The notes below the pieces were generated by a model, which was not told where the DNA came from, did not search any database, and was given only the letters and a program-made list of their open reading frames with translations. From Dipetalonema caudispina (lineage: Eukaryota; Nematoda; Chromadorea; Rhabditida; Onchocercidae), in the NCBI GenBank assembly GCA_013365325.1, contig JABVXV010000117.1, positions 1 to 64,000 on the forward strand: 64,000 bases of DNA, written 5' to 3'. Each line of letters starts with the position of its first letter. Positions within the stretch are counted from its first letter, which is position 1. Both the position numbers and the translations under genes were made by a program. Positions 1 through 14,202 of this stretch are shown in pieces.

Positions 1-2
1 AT

Positions 3-161
3 GCCAAGGAAAGTGTCCATGATGATGATGATGATGATAATGATGCCATGGTTTATCCCAGTAATCGTCCCACCAGCCAGATGCTGTCACCGATACTGCC
101 AACAGAGCTAGCAATAACATTGTGGCAAATCGTAGCGATACCATTACTGCAATACAGATAA
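3..161 (+). CDS. 3' part of a hypothetical ORF, copy A of an inverted pair (partial)
   Basis: The frame starting at base 3 is open from the left edge to a TAA at 159-161. It reads SVHDD..., a run of Asp codons made by a GAT repeat, then a hydrophobic C-terminus with LPTELAITLWQIVAIPLL. The same frame is open in an inverted copy at 615-728. By eye 94 of 114 aligned bases match, and the only gap is 18 bases (six GAT/AAT codons), which keeps frame. Substitutions are not concentrated at third positions, so coding is not proven. I do not recognise the family. The 5' part would lie outside the window. It could be a decayed duplicate or a non-coding repeat. Confidence 0.3.
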   Translation, partial: AKESVHDDDDDDNDAMVYPSNRPTSQMLSPILPTELAITLWQIVAIPLLQYR

Positions 162-728
162 TTAGCCTTTCAGTCATTGAAAAAAAGATTAAATAATTAA
201 AGTTTAGTGAAAAGGGATCAGGAATGGAGAACTTACTGAGTCTTTATAGAATAGGTCTTCTGTTCCGGTTGCTATGAGGAAGTTCAGGTAAGAAATGTTT
301 ATATAGGAAACATTGAAACAGGCTTGGAATTAGGTCGATGGGAAATAAATTTTTTATAGCTTATTGTTAAACCGCACTTCTCGCATTTCCCGTTCCGCTG
401 GTACCATTAGCTTGTGGCCTCATTTCGGGTATACAAATGCTCTCAGTTTATTTCCACCTCGACATTAATTATTTTTTCCTCATTAAGATGAAATAGAACG
501 GTACCTTTTATTATTCTTTCATTTTTATTTATTCTTCTCACCACATCGATCATTAAAGTTGTAGGACAACAATTTTGAAAATTTCTAAATTATTAAAAGT
601 GTTTTAGAAGCAAATGGCATCACTACAATTTTCCACAACATTATTGTTAGCTCTGTTAGCAATATCGATGACAGCGTCTGACTGATGGGACAATGACTGA
701 GATGACCTATAGCATCATCATGGACACT
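12..728. repeat. inverted duplication with arms 12-143 and 615-728
   Basis: The left arm read forward and the right arm read on the opposite strand align over 114 bases plus one 18-base gap, with about 20 mismatches by eye, mostly transitions. The spacer is about 470 bases. The left arm probably continues beyond the window. Bases 144-614 hold no recognisable gene. Confidence 0.75.
20..46. repeat. GAT trinucleotide microsatellite
   Basis: Six GAT units plus an interrupted AAT-GAT. It is the only length difference between the two arms of the inverted duplication, so it has expanded in this arm or contracted in the other. Confidence 0.8.
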
Positions 729-890
729 TCTAAGATCACGAACATTTCCACCATTATTCACATCATGGTGATAATTTCGGCAGGCCACAAAGGATAGGAA
801 TGGGATTAATGTGTTTATAATCGCCACTTCTTTGTTTTTTGTTAATGACAAATGATAAGAATACACATTGATCAACAAGTAATCAGTCAT
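585..890 (-). CDS. hypothetical ORF, copy B of the inverted pair
   Basis: This open frame gives about 101 residues from the ATG at 888-890; the frame is open further, to about 1085. A hydrophobic stretch (INTLIPFLSFVAC) is followed by a hydrophilic His/Asn/Asp segment and a hydrophobic C-terminus (SILLTELTIMLWKIVVMPF). Residues from SVHDD onward match copy A at the left edge in the same frame. An acceptor-like ATCTTAG sits just before the shared part, so this may be the last exon of a spliced gene. No family recognised. The evidence for coding is the shared open frame only. Confidence 0.3.
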   Translation of the reverse strand: MTDYLLINVYSYHLSLTKNKEVAIINTLIPFLSFVACRNYHHDVNNGGNVRDLRSVHDDAIGHLSHCPISQTLSSILLTELTIMLWKIVVMPFASKTLLII

Positions 891-1154
891 ATGTATGCTG
901 CGAATGTTCTGCTTATGTATGTATGTGGATATGTACGTATATGTTGTAAAGTGCGGGACGTATTCTCGATAGTAGCTTGGATATAGTATGAGTGAGGTCA
1001 AACGAATTTCCCCGAGAACTGGAGAGGAATTCTTGAAGTGATGGGAATCTCTTATCCTAGTGATCGCTGATTCTGCTGGCAACATGCTGTAAAGTTGTAA
1101 AAATTAATTTCATTGGAAGGATAAAATTAGAACGAAACAATTTGTGGAGAGAAA

Positions 1155-3303
<2,149 letters not shown>

Positions 3304-6300
3304 CACGGGTCCGAAATGTCTTTAATAGATGATCAAATAGTCTCGTCGTTTCAAATAACTTCTACTCGATATGTTCACAAATAAATTGAATTTTTAATTT
3401 TAATCTTTATCAATATTATAATTCGAAAATTTCACAACTGCAAAACTGAAAAAAAAATTTTGAGATAGGAATAGAAGAGAGAAAGGCGACAAATACGAAA
3501 TACCTACGATGATATGATCTTCTATGAGTGAAGTTTAAAACAACATAGAAATGCGAATAGAAAGTCAAATATAGAACTTTTTTCAGATCTGTGGATACCG
3601 CTGAGTACGACTAGCAATTTGAGATTCTTTGATTTGACTCTGTTTAGGTTAATGACTAATAGAAGATAAGTTTGGAATATTAAAAGGGTGTCGAAGAGAT
3701 AAATTAGTAAAGAAGACGCGTTGTAGAATGCTATTTTTGAGGTCCTTTCATGATTTTATCGATGTGATTCAGTTCACAATTATTTTTGGATTAGGCTTCA
3801 GACCTCAACCATTCCTCAAGTTCTAACCTTATTCCACTGTAAAAAGTGAAATAAGAGGTGAAAGTACGAAAGCAGAAAGAAGAAATTGGGTAGCAATTAT
3901 TGAATCGATAATTCACAGCAAAATACTACGACATTTATTTCAATTTGATATGGGCCAGATTTTGCTGCTTATCGATCTACGCATTGAAAGGAAACACAAA
4001 ATGGAATACATTTGTTCCGAAGGTTTGAAATAAAAAACCAGCAAGATATCATTATATTAGCTATATTAGCTAATAATATCAACCGATTTGAGATCAATGT
4101 TTTGGTCAAAAGATCAAATAAGAAGCTAATGAAAAGTTCTATTTCCCACACGGTCACTTGACTTGACGATAAGCTTGATGATAACAGGTACTTTACTGGC
4201 TACTACCGATAGTGACGGATGATAAAAAGCTACAAATGACAATGGTACTGATACTGGAGCTAAGAGGAAGGGAGAAAAAAGACAGACTAATATCTGATAA
4301 GAATCAGAAATGTAAGCTGAACGATATTGTCATTCAATCAATCACCTATCATCAATCGATCCATCCACCCATCCATAACAGTCGTGTCGTTGTCGTGCAT
4401 ATTGAACAGTGATTTATGATATTTTGATTAAAAGAAGTAGAGCTCACATTAATGTGATGATCACAATATGAGCAGCTTATTAGTTGATTAATTAATTAGT
4501 ATCAGTGAATACGACGGAATGCTGAAGAGGGATACCACTCATATATGCAAACAACAGTATTTCGCTTGCGCAACGATAAACAGCGTGCAGTCATATTGGC
4601 AAACGACAAAGCAGTCATTCAGAATTGAAGTGGACGAGTAATTTAGCAATAATTAGTGAAGGAGTAAAATTAAGCGAACTCTATGGAATTATCATCTTTT
4701 TTTGCTGTCCTTCAACTGTCTCTTGCAGTATTGTTGGTCGTAGTGAGGATAACACGGATATAAATTTTTCCTCGAAGTTAATGAGATGTCGCGGTAATAA
4801 TCCAAATGGATAGATACCAATGTGATAATGATAACATTCAATTTATCAGGATGTGATCAATAAAAGTACTATTCAAATTAATTTTAAGGGTATTTCGCAT
4901 AGCCAATGGTAGGGAGAAGACTGTCCGGTCAGCGATACGCTACTGTTACTAGCACGCAAATACACATTTGAAGGTCACTTCTAACTTACTTCTCTCCTCC
5001 TCCTTACTCTACCCTAGAAAATAAATTACTTGCAAAGTTAAGACTTCAATTATTACATATGTCCATCATCTTCGGATTAATTATCCGCTCGATACTATTC
5101 TGCGATGAGCCACCATCCAAATTTCTTTCTTCTCATTGCGAAAATAGGTTTTTTTGAAAAATATTAAATAAATTCTATAGTTTCAATGGGGATAAATTCC
5201 ATGATTTCAGTGGGAAAATTAGAACAGAGAAGTTTATGCAAATGAAGATTTGAATTCTGAGCAATTAAGGCACTTCAAATATGAAATTTTTCGAACCATG
5301 CATTCGTCTCGGACTAAATTTGAATTCTTAGCCATTCAACAGCTTCATAAGAGCTGCTGAATTTTCATCCGAAAGTTAACGAAAGTGAAAACTGATAGAT
5401 TGACGATGTTGTTGCTTTCTGAAAGCCAATCCATTTGGATTCATTCTTTTCCAACTATTTTGTGCAAAATTTACGAGATGATGATTGATGATCAATTAAG
5501 GCATGGCCTTTTGAAATGCTCTAGGTAGGAGAGAATATGTTTCGGTACAAAAATATATCGTTCGAAGCCTGTATATCAGTGTTTTTTTTCAAAAGAATGG
5601 AATCAAAACAGATCCTTTGATTGCAAAATACGAGGTAACCCATAAGTGAAGTAAATTGTGCAATTTGAAATCTTCCCTTTTCCTTTTCATTATGTTCTAG
5701 TTAATTAGTGCTTTCCTTTTAAATGATACATTCAACGCGGATGACGTGTAAATTTTGTTCTCATAGGTCAATCAACTTTAACAAAAATGAAATTAATCAA
5801 AGCAAAATTGGAATAACAGTCAAAAACAAAAGTCGATTAATTCATTTTAAATGTTCAGTGATGAAAGATTAATGATAGTGCTATTAAAACAGTAAAAGTG
5901 GTGAATCAGTTTTCTTTAATTATTTCTAATTTTTAACACAAAATTTTATCTAAAAAATTTTTTTCTGAGTTACCATTTCTTCAGTTTTTCATGATTTAAT
6001 GGAAATTTCCGATTCTTCAGGATCAAGAAATATCTACTCAATCTACATTATTCTTTACAATGTGCATAGCATATTTTGTTTTCAGTTATTTAAGGTCAAA
6101 TTCAATGTACAAAATTTCTTATTACAGATTTAGATACTAAAGGAGTTGATCAGATTATGGTAATTAACAATTTAATTAGTAAGATAAACTTAAATGATGA
6201 AATTGAAGCTTAAGGAAAAAGTTTTCACGATAAGGCTAATACTTTGTCATGAGATCGAAATATTTTTTAAAAAACAGTTTCATTTTACTCAACTTTTCGA

Positions 6301-8485
6301 TCATTTATAACGAATATCGAGTTCATTTATTATTATCTTCTTTTAGCTTAGCAACTTTTTCAACTGATAATTATTTAATCTAAAAGTTGCGAAATCTCTA
6401 AACGTTAAGAAAGATAAAAAATACCGTTTTAAATTCAAGAGTTGTAATTTAGGTCTTACTGCAGATATGAACTAGCAAGAAATCATCCGGCTCTTTGACA
6501 TACGAATGTCGTAAAACATAATTATACACGTACCATAACAAATAGGAATATGAATACGAAACATGGTACGTGCCAAAAACATTTTAATTGATCGGATAAC
6601 ATTAATGAAGCGTTTGAATTTCCTTTAATTGATGCCTGTTAAATTACTAAAAGATGTGTTTCATTTATCATTAAGGCAAAAGTTAACTGTTATAATTAAA
6701 TATATCCACATTAGACACTTTAAAATTAGTCTTCGTAAGGCTTTGACACTATCCGGATCGAGATTTCCGTCATTCAAGTCCGGTTAAAGGTATATAACTT
6801 TACATGAGAAAAGTTGAACTTCTTCACTTCAGAAACTCAAGTGGTATTTCTTTATTTATTTATAAATGATCCGTTGCAAGTGTTATTAACATTCTTGCGA
6901 AAATATGTGACAGTACAGGAGGTAGATATTCATCTTCTCTTAGACTTCACACAGATCCTATAAATTATTGAGGAAGCCTAAATAGCCTATTACATATACC
7001 GCCATCCTCTCTGGCCAAACACAGAAAGTTCTCCTTTCTAATCATTGAATGTTTGAAATATTAGCGAAAAGGATTCCGTCTGGAACCTTTAGAGAATCAC
7101 TAATTCTTTCACCATCATAACTCTATTAGAAAATTAACAAAATTTATAACTTTTACAAATTTCTACTTTACAGATTTTATTTCAAAAATTTCATGAAAAA
7201 CTAAATGCTCAGATCGATTTACAGAAGAATACATAAATGAGAGCACGAATCATTTTCTATGTACTTATCGACAATAATTTGTTATATTTCCTTTGCGACC
7301 TTCTTCATTTTGAATTAGCATTATTATAACCATTGCAGAATTAGCTTAAGTCACACATAATTATGTTGGTGAGTTATTACAATTTTCTAACTATTCTACG
7401 ACTTCTTAATTTTACCTTTATCAAAAAAAGCATTGGCTCAATGATAACAGTAAATGTTATTCCCTTAAAGTTTATTTCAATCGAGTACCTCATGCATTTC
7501 ATATATTGTTGATAGATGACAACTTTCCGGACTAGTATAACCAAGTTGATCCGGTGAATAACATCCTTTTTTGACTGACTCAATTTGTTGATGAATTTGA
7601 AGCTAAGACATTTAATGTTCAAATGCAACTGTTCCAGCATATTTGGAAGACATTGTGAATCATTTGCAAGAAGTTTTATGACAAGAAACCGGATGAGTCA
7701 TATCGTTTATGTGTCCTAGCAATTTTATCAATTATTAGCTAACAAATCACTGATTCGGTCTGCCTTCCAGAAATATCTTTCTGTTAATAATGTAAAAGTA
7801 ACGAGAATCGGACACAAAAAAAATTTATCAACAACTCGTAATATTAAAGCCAGCTAATTAGTGAAACAAGTGGACAGAAAAAGGCTAAAATGTTGAACTA
7901 AAAGTTCATTGAAACTTTGAATCTATCGCAGAACAGTTGATCAACACAGATGGAGCATGTCTTTAAACCTATCACACTTGTGCCAAGAAATTCCCCGTTT
8001 TTGTAATCGTTTGATGGCTGGCCTTGTTACGGAGGAATCCAACCTATTTATCACATTTATCACACCGGAAGTCCTTTTAGGTATTAAAGAAGAGAAAGAC
8101 ATTGCGTGGAAGCCAATTATGTTGTATTAATAATAAAATTCCAAGGAAACTTGATGGGAAGTCACACTGAACATGAATGCTCGATCGGTTTACAACAAAA
8201 TAATCGCTTTGAATGTAGCAGAAAGATACCATAGCAAATGGAAAGTGGAGAGGTAAAAAAGGAAGAACAAGGAGAACGGAAAGGAAAATTACAGCTTAAA
8301 CTCGGCTGGATATCACTATTCGCTTACAACTATTTCTTTGATTCGGAAACAAGATGAAGTGAAATACATCACAATAACGACAACAATGAAAAGGAAGGCA
8401 TCTAAATGGTATAAAACTTACACGCCTTATATCTGCAACAAATTTTTTAAATTAATTTTGTATATCTGTACATATATCAGGGAGA
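3304..8485. other. 5.2-kb intergenic region, no gene seen
   Basis: AT-rich DNA between the start of the sepiapterin reductase gene and the end of the APPBP2-like gene. Open frames are short, without homology or supporting splice sites. A pyrimidine/ATCA-ATCC low-complexity stretch lies near 4330-4380. The part next to 3303 presumably holds the sepiapterin reductase promoter, but no specific element can be named. Confidence 0.5.
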
Positions 8486-11400
8486 TTAACATGTTTCTTC
8501 CATCTCAATGTCTGATGAGTGCTGTGTTTCACTGAAACTAAGAATTCTAAAACATTCAAGAATAAAATTTTGAAATGTTTCTTCGATGCATAATGATTCC
8601 CCAAAAGGATTCATTGACGGTGCTTCTTCAAGTATGCGCCTCTTTGCTTTCCATAAGTAAAATTGCTCGCGACAAATTCGTGCTTCTGCCAAATCATCGA
8701 TTACTTCATAGGCTAACGTCATTCCATCATAAATAGTGCCGAGTCCAGAATATTCGTCACCAAATATATTCAATTCTAGAAAAATCACCAAACATACATC
8801 TGGGAAGGAAGAATCGATATTGTCTTTTTCTTATAGATATAAAATACTATTCATGTCTAGCTCTGTATAAACCTATACATATAAGAAGACGCGAGATAGT
8901 CAGAGATGTATTAAACCTTATTTTTAAGCATATAGTTTGTCTAATACGAGTATAAAAGATGAAAAACAACTTCAACATGGATTCAATAATGACGGTTGTG
9001 AGCGTGAAGTTCTTTAATTTCACTTTTTATCCGAGGATATATATAAGAGCTGAGTTCGAAATAGAAAGATAACTGTCAGATATAACGATGACAATATGAA
9101 GAATAAAAAAGTTGCAACACAACTTCGAAGCTTTGTAGCTCTCTGTAGCATAGGCAGTAATGAAATAAAAAGATAACCTAAATGAATTTAACGTAAAGTG
9201 AGAGTTAAGAAAGCAATCAATAAGATGAAAAGATCGTTTATACTGTATCTGGAGTTAACAGAAGCATCAGTGATAAAATTACATGTTAGAGCATGAATAG
9301 CGAAAGCACTCGAGAAATGTCGCTAAATATGATCGTGCAAAATTTTTTAAAAAATTAATCAAGAAAACAAACTTACCAATTTGAAGGCATTTTTTGAAAA
9401 GAACCAAAGCTTCTCTCGGTCTATTCGTGTCTTTCAGATAAAGATACGCCAAAGAAGTCATAGTGAGAGCTGTTTCATGATCATTCATGCCGTAGACAAT
9501 TTTCTTTATAGCCAAAGCTTTTTCAAACATTTCTTCAGAGACCTATGATAAACGGCTGAATTTCAATTATTCACTTTTTTTTATGATAGGAATTCTGGAA
9601 AAAATCAATAGAAGGAATGGTCTATTTAGTCGAGGCGCTAATCGATACATCATTGACATTTGCTTTCCATCTCATACTACAATTATTTAGTGATAAAATG
9701 TATGATCAAACAAATCAATCACCCATCGCCACAAAGCCATTAACTCTTTTGAAACACTACTTTATTTTTTCTTTAATAATTGAAATCGCTTAACTACCAT
9801 CATGCAGTATGTCTTTTTAACTTGCTTGAAATGTCTTAAAGACACCCCGCTACACTTCAATATCATGCAATAAACATACCAAGAACTAAGATGAGCTGAC
9901 CAAGTTAGATTTTCTGTAAGCTTATATTTTACAACAAACAAACACATGAATGCTAACTTCAGGTCTTTGCGACCATCGAAATATGTGGCCAAGATAATCA
10001 TAAGTCCTTGCACAGTTTGCATTCTCACTATTGAAACTGAGATATTTGTTCAGAGCCCGCATATGTGTTTCCATCGCTTCATTCAGCGACTCTTGCTGAG
10101 CAGTATCATTTCGTAATGCACCGTTTACCGAAACTAGTGCTAAAATTACCTGTTTGTAAAGTAAAACTTATAATTTATAACTTCAGTAATGATGTGAGGG
10201 TGTGCTGTTTACTAAATATCCCAGCAAAACATCAAATATATAGATATGATGATTGCATTGACAATGACGCTAATTTTAAAGTGTATGTTTCTTATTATGA
10301 AGAAAAGTGATAGAAATTTCGCATTAAAATTAGGAGACAAATGAAACAACTTGCAACATTTTGTGATCCGAATCTTTAAACTAATATTCAACAACCTTGC
10401 AGCTCTTCGGCATTCAACAGCTGATAATGCTCTTTACCCAGCTTTGCCCGACAAATTTCTAGTGCTTTGCTGGCATACTTCTCACAGCGGAAACGCAGCT
10501 GAACATATTTTTCTCTAAAAATCACACATTTTAAAAATTTCTGGAACATTCCTCCCTAGTGTGTTTAAATTAATTCAACACCTTGTGACAAATCAATAAG
10601 AAAATTTGTCAGAATGACAAAAAACATACTTATTGGTACGATACCCAGCATAATTATCATACAGAAGCCGGTATGCAGCACGAGCATATTCGTACATTGC
10701 TTGACCATCACGGAGAGAATCTGTTCCGAAATGTTTGTGAATCATTTTTGCCATCACCTATGTCGATTCATTTTTAAATCCTCTCCATTTCAAAAAAAAA
10801 TTACAAATATTTTCAAACTGAAAACAAACAGGACTTCAAACTGAACAAAATTTCTGATATCCAATAAATTTTAATTAATAAAGCTATCGAATTTGCTTAC
10901 ATTTAAATTTACAATGACTTGCAACGAATAGAAAATACTAGCTATTCCTGTAATCAGTATCCAATGAATTATTTAATGACACAACTTACGGTATAAACCT
11001 GTACAGCCATCTCAACATGATCTGAATTGAGCAAACAATCTCCATAGTCACATAACACAGAACATAACAATCTTTCAAGCTCTGGATGGCTCAAAACAAT
11101 CGCCAAAGCGAAACGAACACTTCTTAGGGCTAAGTTAAAATGTCTTTTGAAAATGAGAATCTTTGCAGTAAGACACAAAAGCTCCACTTGTGCCTATAAG
11201 GAGGATTTAGATTAAATGATAACTTTCAACTTTTATGCAATATATTTTTAATGAATGCTTCAGTATTATGAAATATCCGAGTTCGTAGCCAACTTATAAA
11301 CACAAATAATGCGATCGAAGGTTGAAACGCTTAGAGAGGATTTCGTTTCATTCCATTTTTTATAATTTGTATATATCAAAATATAATTCACAAGGAAGGA

Positions 11401-12939
11401 AAGGACAAAAATTATGTACTATATGGAAAATTATCATCTAATTGAGCTAATGTTCAATAATGTAGCTTACAGCAATATGCGTTCCTTTGTCATGAGCAGC
11501 TTTTATTGCTTTTAAACAAAAGTTCATGGACTTCTTGTAATGACCTAGCACGTACCTGGAAAAATCACAAACTTTATCACAAAGCATTTACTTTCAAAAG
11601 CAATGAAATTAGTCATATCATAAAAAATAAATTAATCACGAATTAGAAAAAAAACTGACCATAGTGAAGCGCACTGAGTCTGAATTTGCACGAAATTGAG
11701 TGCCCCAATGTCACCATTGCTTTCCAGTTTATCAATTAACGTATCAGTAAATGAACTTATATGTACTGCCTCGACGAATGAGCAGTTGTTCATGTAATAT
11801 TTTAGCAACCTTTAAAGATTTGATCAAAGTCAGAAAAATTGCTATTCCCAATCACAGCAGCTATGATTTTAATAAGAAAGATATAGTCTAACATATTATG
11901 CATCATTCAACAATAAATCGACACAAATATTATTTCAACAAAAAATTTTTAATCAGTCATGAAAATAAAACATACCAGTAATTTAGTTCAAACAATTTTC
12001 GCTGACGCAATTGGTGATCGACTGACAACCAGCTTAAAATTTTTTGACAGTATCTGAATATCTCACCAGGAAGAATAAGTGACCCATGATCCAAAAGAAA
12101 AGTGCCTGAAAACTAGTGTTATTATTAATTTACTAAAACAATCTTCATCTTTCGAAAATCTTCAAAGTCATATTTTTGGGCAATATTTCCAATTACTTAT
12201 ATCAAAGACGAACAACTCATTACTAATCGCTGATAATGCTATTTCCCCATAGAGAAATTTTAAGATGAACGGCGATAATTTACCTAAGACGAGTGCGCAT
12301 TCATACAACTCCACATCTTTCGCTCCTGTGCGATCCAAAACTCGTCGTTTCAAATCTTCGAATAAAATTCGTTCAATTAGATAACCCTTATTCATTAGTC
12401 CATTGAAAATCTCATGAACTGTCATTCTATAAGGCAAAGTCAGACTTATTGCATGCATCAGTTATCTAATTATAATCAATTTTCCTCAATTGTTAAGAGG
12501 CTAAATTTGGTCGGAAACAATGAGTTACGAGAATGTCAATATGAGCTGTCAAATACAGAAGATGACAAAATCTGGTATAAATGATGTAACCACATAAATA
12601 CTAAATAGCCCCAACGATAACTGCAAACCTTTTCATTTTCCAATTTAGAATCCTTTGAAACTGATCGATGCTACTCCATTCCTTATGCAGTATAAGAAGC
12701 TTATTTTTCTTATATAAACCTACATGGATCTCAAACAGCAATGGTAATGGTAGAGTATATGCTTCCGCTGGCATACCGTTTATTATACCTGTGAGGTAAT
12801 CCAAGACAGTGTTTTCCAGTGATTCTGCAATATTTAAATGCTTCGTCATAAAATCAACAGTTGCAACTAAAATTGTAAGTGGATAAAATGCAGGAACACA
12901 AATCCATATGAATAAATCTGTCAGAAGCTCAGCAAGCAT
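8486..12939 (-). CDS. APPBP2: APPBP2-like tetratricopeptide protein
   Basis: Eleven exons: 12629-12939, 12284-12426, 11976-12105, 11660-11809, 11471-11555, 10990-11193, 10630-10757, 10396-10514, 9958-10139, 9377-9542, 8486-8775. They give 635 residues (human APPBP2 585). Similarity runs end to end. The N-terminus has FIWICVPAFYPLTILVATV; then IFNGLMNKGYLIERILFEDL; a TPR stretch includes ALRSVRFALAIVLSHPELE, FEKALAIKKIVYGMNDHETA and YLKDTNRPREALVLFKKCL; the end has NIFGDEYSGLGTIYDGM, the human FGEGYSGLEYDYRGL region. Mammalian APPBP2 binds the amyloid precursor tail and serves as a cullin-2 substrate receptor; the role here is inferred. The ATG at 12939 follows a TTCAG acceptor by one base, so it looks trans-spliced as the downstream gene of an operon. 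For the 9958-10139 exon I preferred the inner TTTTAG acceptor because only it keeps phase. Confidence 0.88.
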
Positions 12940-12940
12940 C

Positions 12941-12955
12941 CTGAATTTCAACAAA
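12941..12955 (-). promoter_or_regulatory. probable spliced-leader acceptor of the APPBP2-like gene
   Basis: On the minus strand TTGAAATTCAG is followed by a single G and then the ATG. No upstream exon is needed to complete the protein, and another minus-strand gene ends 403 bases upstream. This is the arrangement of a trans-spliced downstream operon gene in nematodes. RNA evidence is lacking. Confidence 0.6.
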
Positions 12956-13342
12956 GTTCTTTTTTAAACTCCCCTTGTACATTAATTTTTTTCTGAAACT
13001 GACTCATTTATGTATTGGAAAAAAAGCTCATCTGTAACGATTGGTTTGCAACAAACTCAGTATTTTTGCATTCATTTTGGAAATTTTTCTCAGATACAAT
13101 ATAACTAAGATCAATTAAGATTAGCAGTGAAATAAAAAAAAATAAAGAGCTTTTTTCGACTCACTACTAATTGTGCTCTTTGAAGCCACTATATACTTCC
13201 TTATTTACTGTAAAAGTATCTGTCTACTACAAGATTGGTTAAAAATGTGTTTCAAAATTTAATTGCAAAGGTTTAAAGCAGTTGAATCTTATAAATCATT
13301 TTAGTCCATGTGTGCCAATTTTCAAGTGATAATTCATGAAAT

Positions 13343-14189
13343 TTATATTAAATTTAGGTATTTCAAATATGGTTGAGGAAACAAACTCGGGTTCTTTATT
13401 TTTCCATTTTCTCGAGTAAAATTCCTCACTCCCCAAACTTCCAGCAGTTCGTCCCATTGACCGAAAAGTGGATCAAACAAGCCTCGCTGCATTACCAGCT
13501 GTCGCATTTCGTCGCGCTGTCTTATTAGATGTTCAATCATATTACGCAGCTCATCAATGAGTCCTACGGCAATACGCTCCATTCCACCCATTATTGGTCC
13601 ATCGTCTGCTCGATTCGCTTCTCTATGAATATTGAATTCCTCGAAAATAGTCACCCAACGATACTTTTGTTCCCAATAAAAAATCTTCCATCAGATCGTA
13701 AATCCGCGGATAAACCTAACCATAGATGTGGATGAATCCGCGGACTATCAATGGATCTAGAGAGGATTTGCTGAAATTACCTATTGAAAATGAGGAAAGT
13801 AATTTAGAGGAAGTCTCACACAACTAAACAAAGATAAATTCAAAGAGAATAGATCCTATGCAAATCACAGAATTAGATTCCACAAATTATAAGACAAATG
13901 AATAGAAGAAACCATTTACAGACTGAGTTAAATAAAATTTAAGTCTTTGATAAAAAACCAACTCTCCCAGCACCGCAAGTTGTTCAGCTAACACAGCATT
14001 TGCATTGTGTACCAATACATGAAAATCCCTATCCAGATGTCCCAAATCGAGTTCACCTTCATTGGGTGCAATTGCTGGAAAGTTCAAAAAAGGTAAATTG
14101 TGTAATATCCGGGCAGCTCGCTGCGCCAAACCCACCGCTTGTTGTCCATTTTCAGCTTGCACATCTATTTGTTCCTCACCATTTGCCAT
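13343..14189 (-). CDS. unrecognised small protein, first gene of a putative operon
   Basis: Exon 1 (13959-14189) encodes 77 residues: MANGEEQIDVQAENG, a hydrophobic part ILHNLPFLNFPAIAP and an acidic/Leu-rich end LAEQLAVLGEL. After a GTTTTT donor in phase 0 the most protein-like continuation is 13343-13684 (YWEQKYRWVTIFEEFN..., a predicted helix IDELRNMIEHLIRQRDEM, LFGQWDELLEVWG), total 190 residues. That needs an atypical acceptor (GATGGAAG). A canonical TTTCAG at 13771-13773 would instead give 39 other residues and stop at 13651-13653; both are phase 0. I recognise no family. The ATG is two bases after a CTTCCAG acceptor, suggesting trans-splicing. The APPBP2-like gene follows on the same strand after 403 bases, so co-transcription is likely. 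First exon confidence is higher than the second. Confidence 0.6.
13701..13744. repeat. two direct copies of AATCCGCGGA
   Basis: The 10-mer occurs at 13701-13710 and 13735-13744. Each contains the palindrome CCGCGG, which is striking in such AT-rich surroundings. Both lie in the disputed intron/exon segment of the small operon gene. Confidence 0.7.
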
Positions 14190-14191
14190 TG

Positions 14192-14202
14192 CTGGAAGTT
14201 TA
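14192..14202 (-). promoter_or_regulatory. probable spliced-leader acceptor of the operon's first gene
   Basis: On the minus strand ATAAACTTCCAG is followed by CA and the ATG at 14189, so a leader could be joined directly to the start codon. The site is inferred from position and consensus only. Confidence 0.45.

Noticed and set aside
6721..6800. A tRNA-like look around TCCGGATCGAGATTTCCG
   Set aside because: No T-loop GTTCGANNC with matching stem, no anticodon arm and no acceptor pairing.
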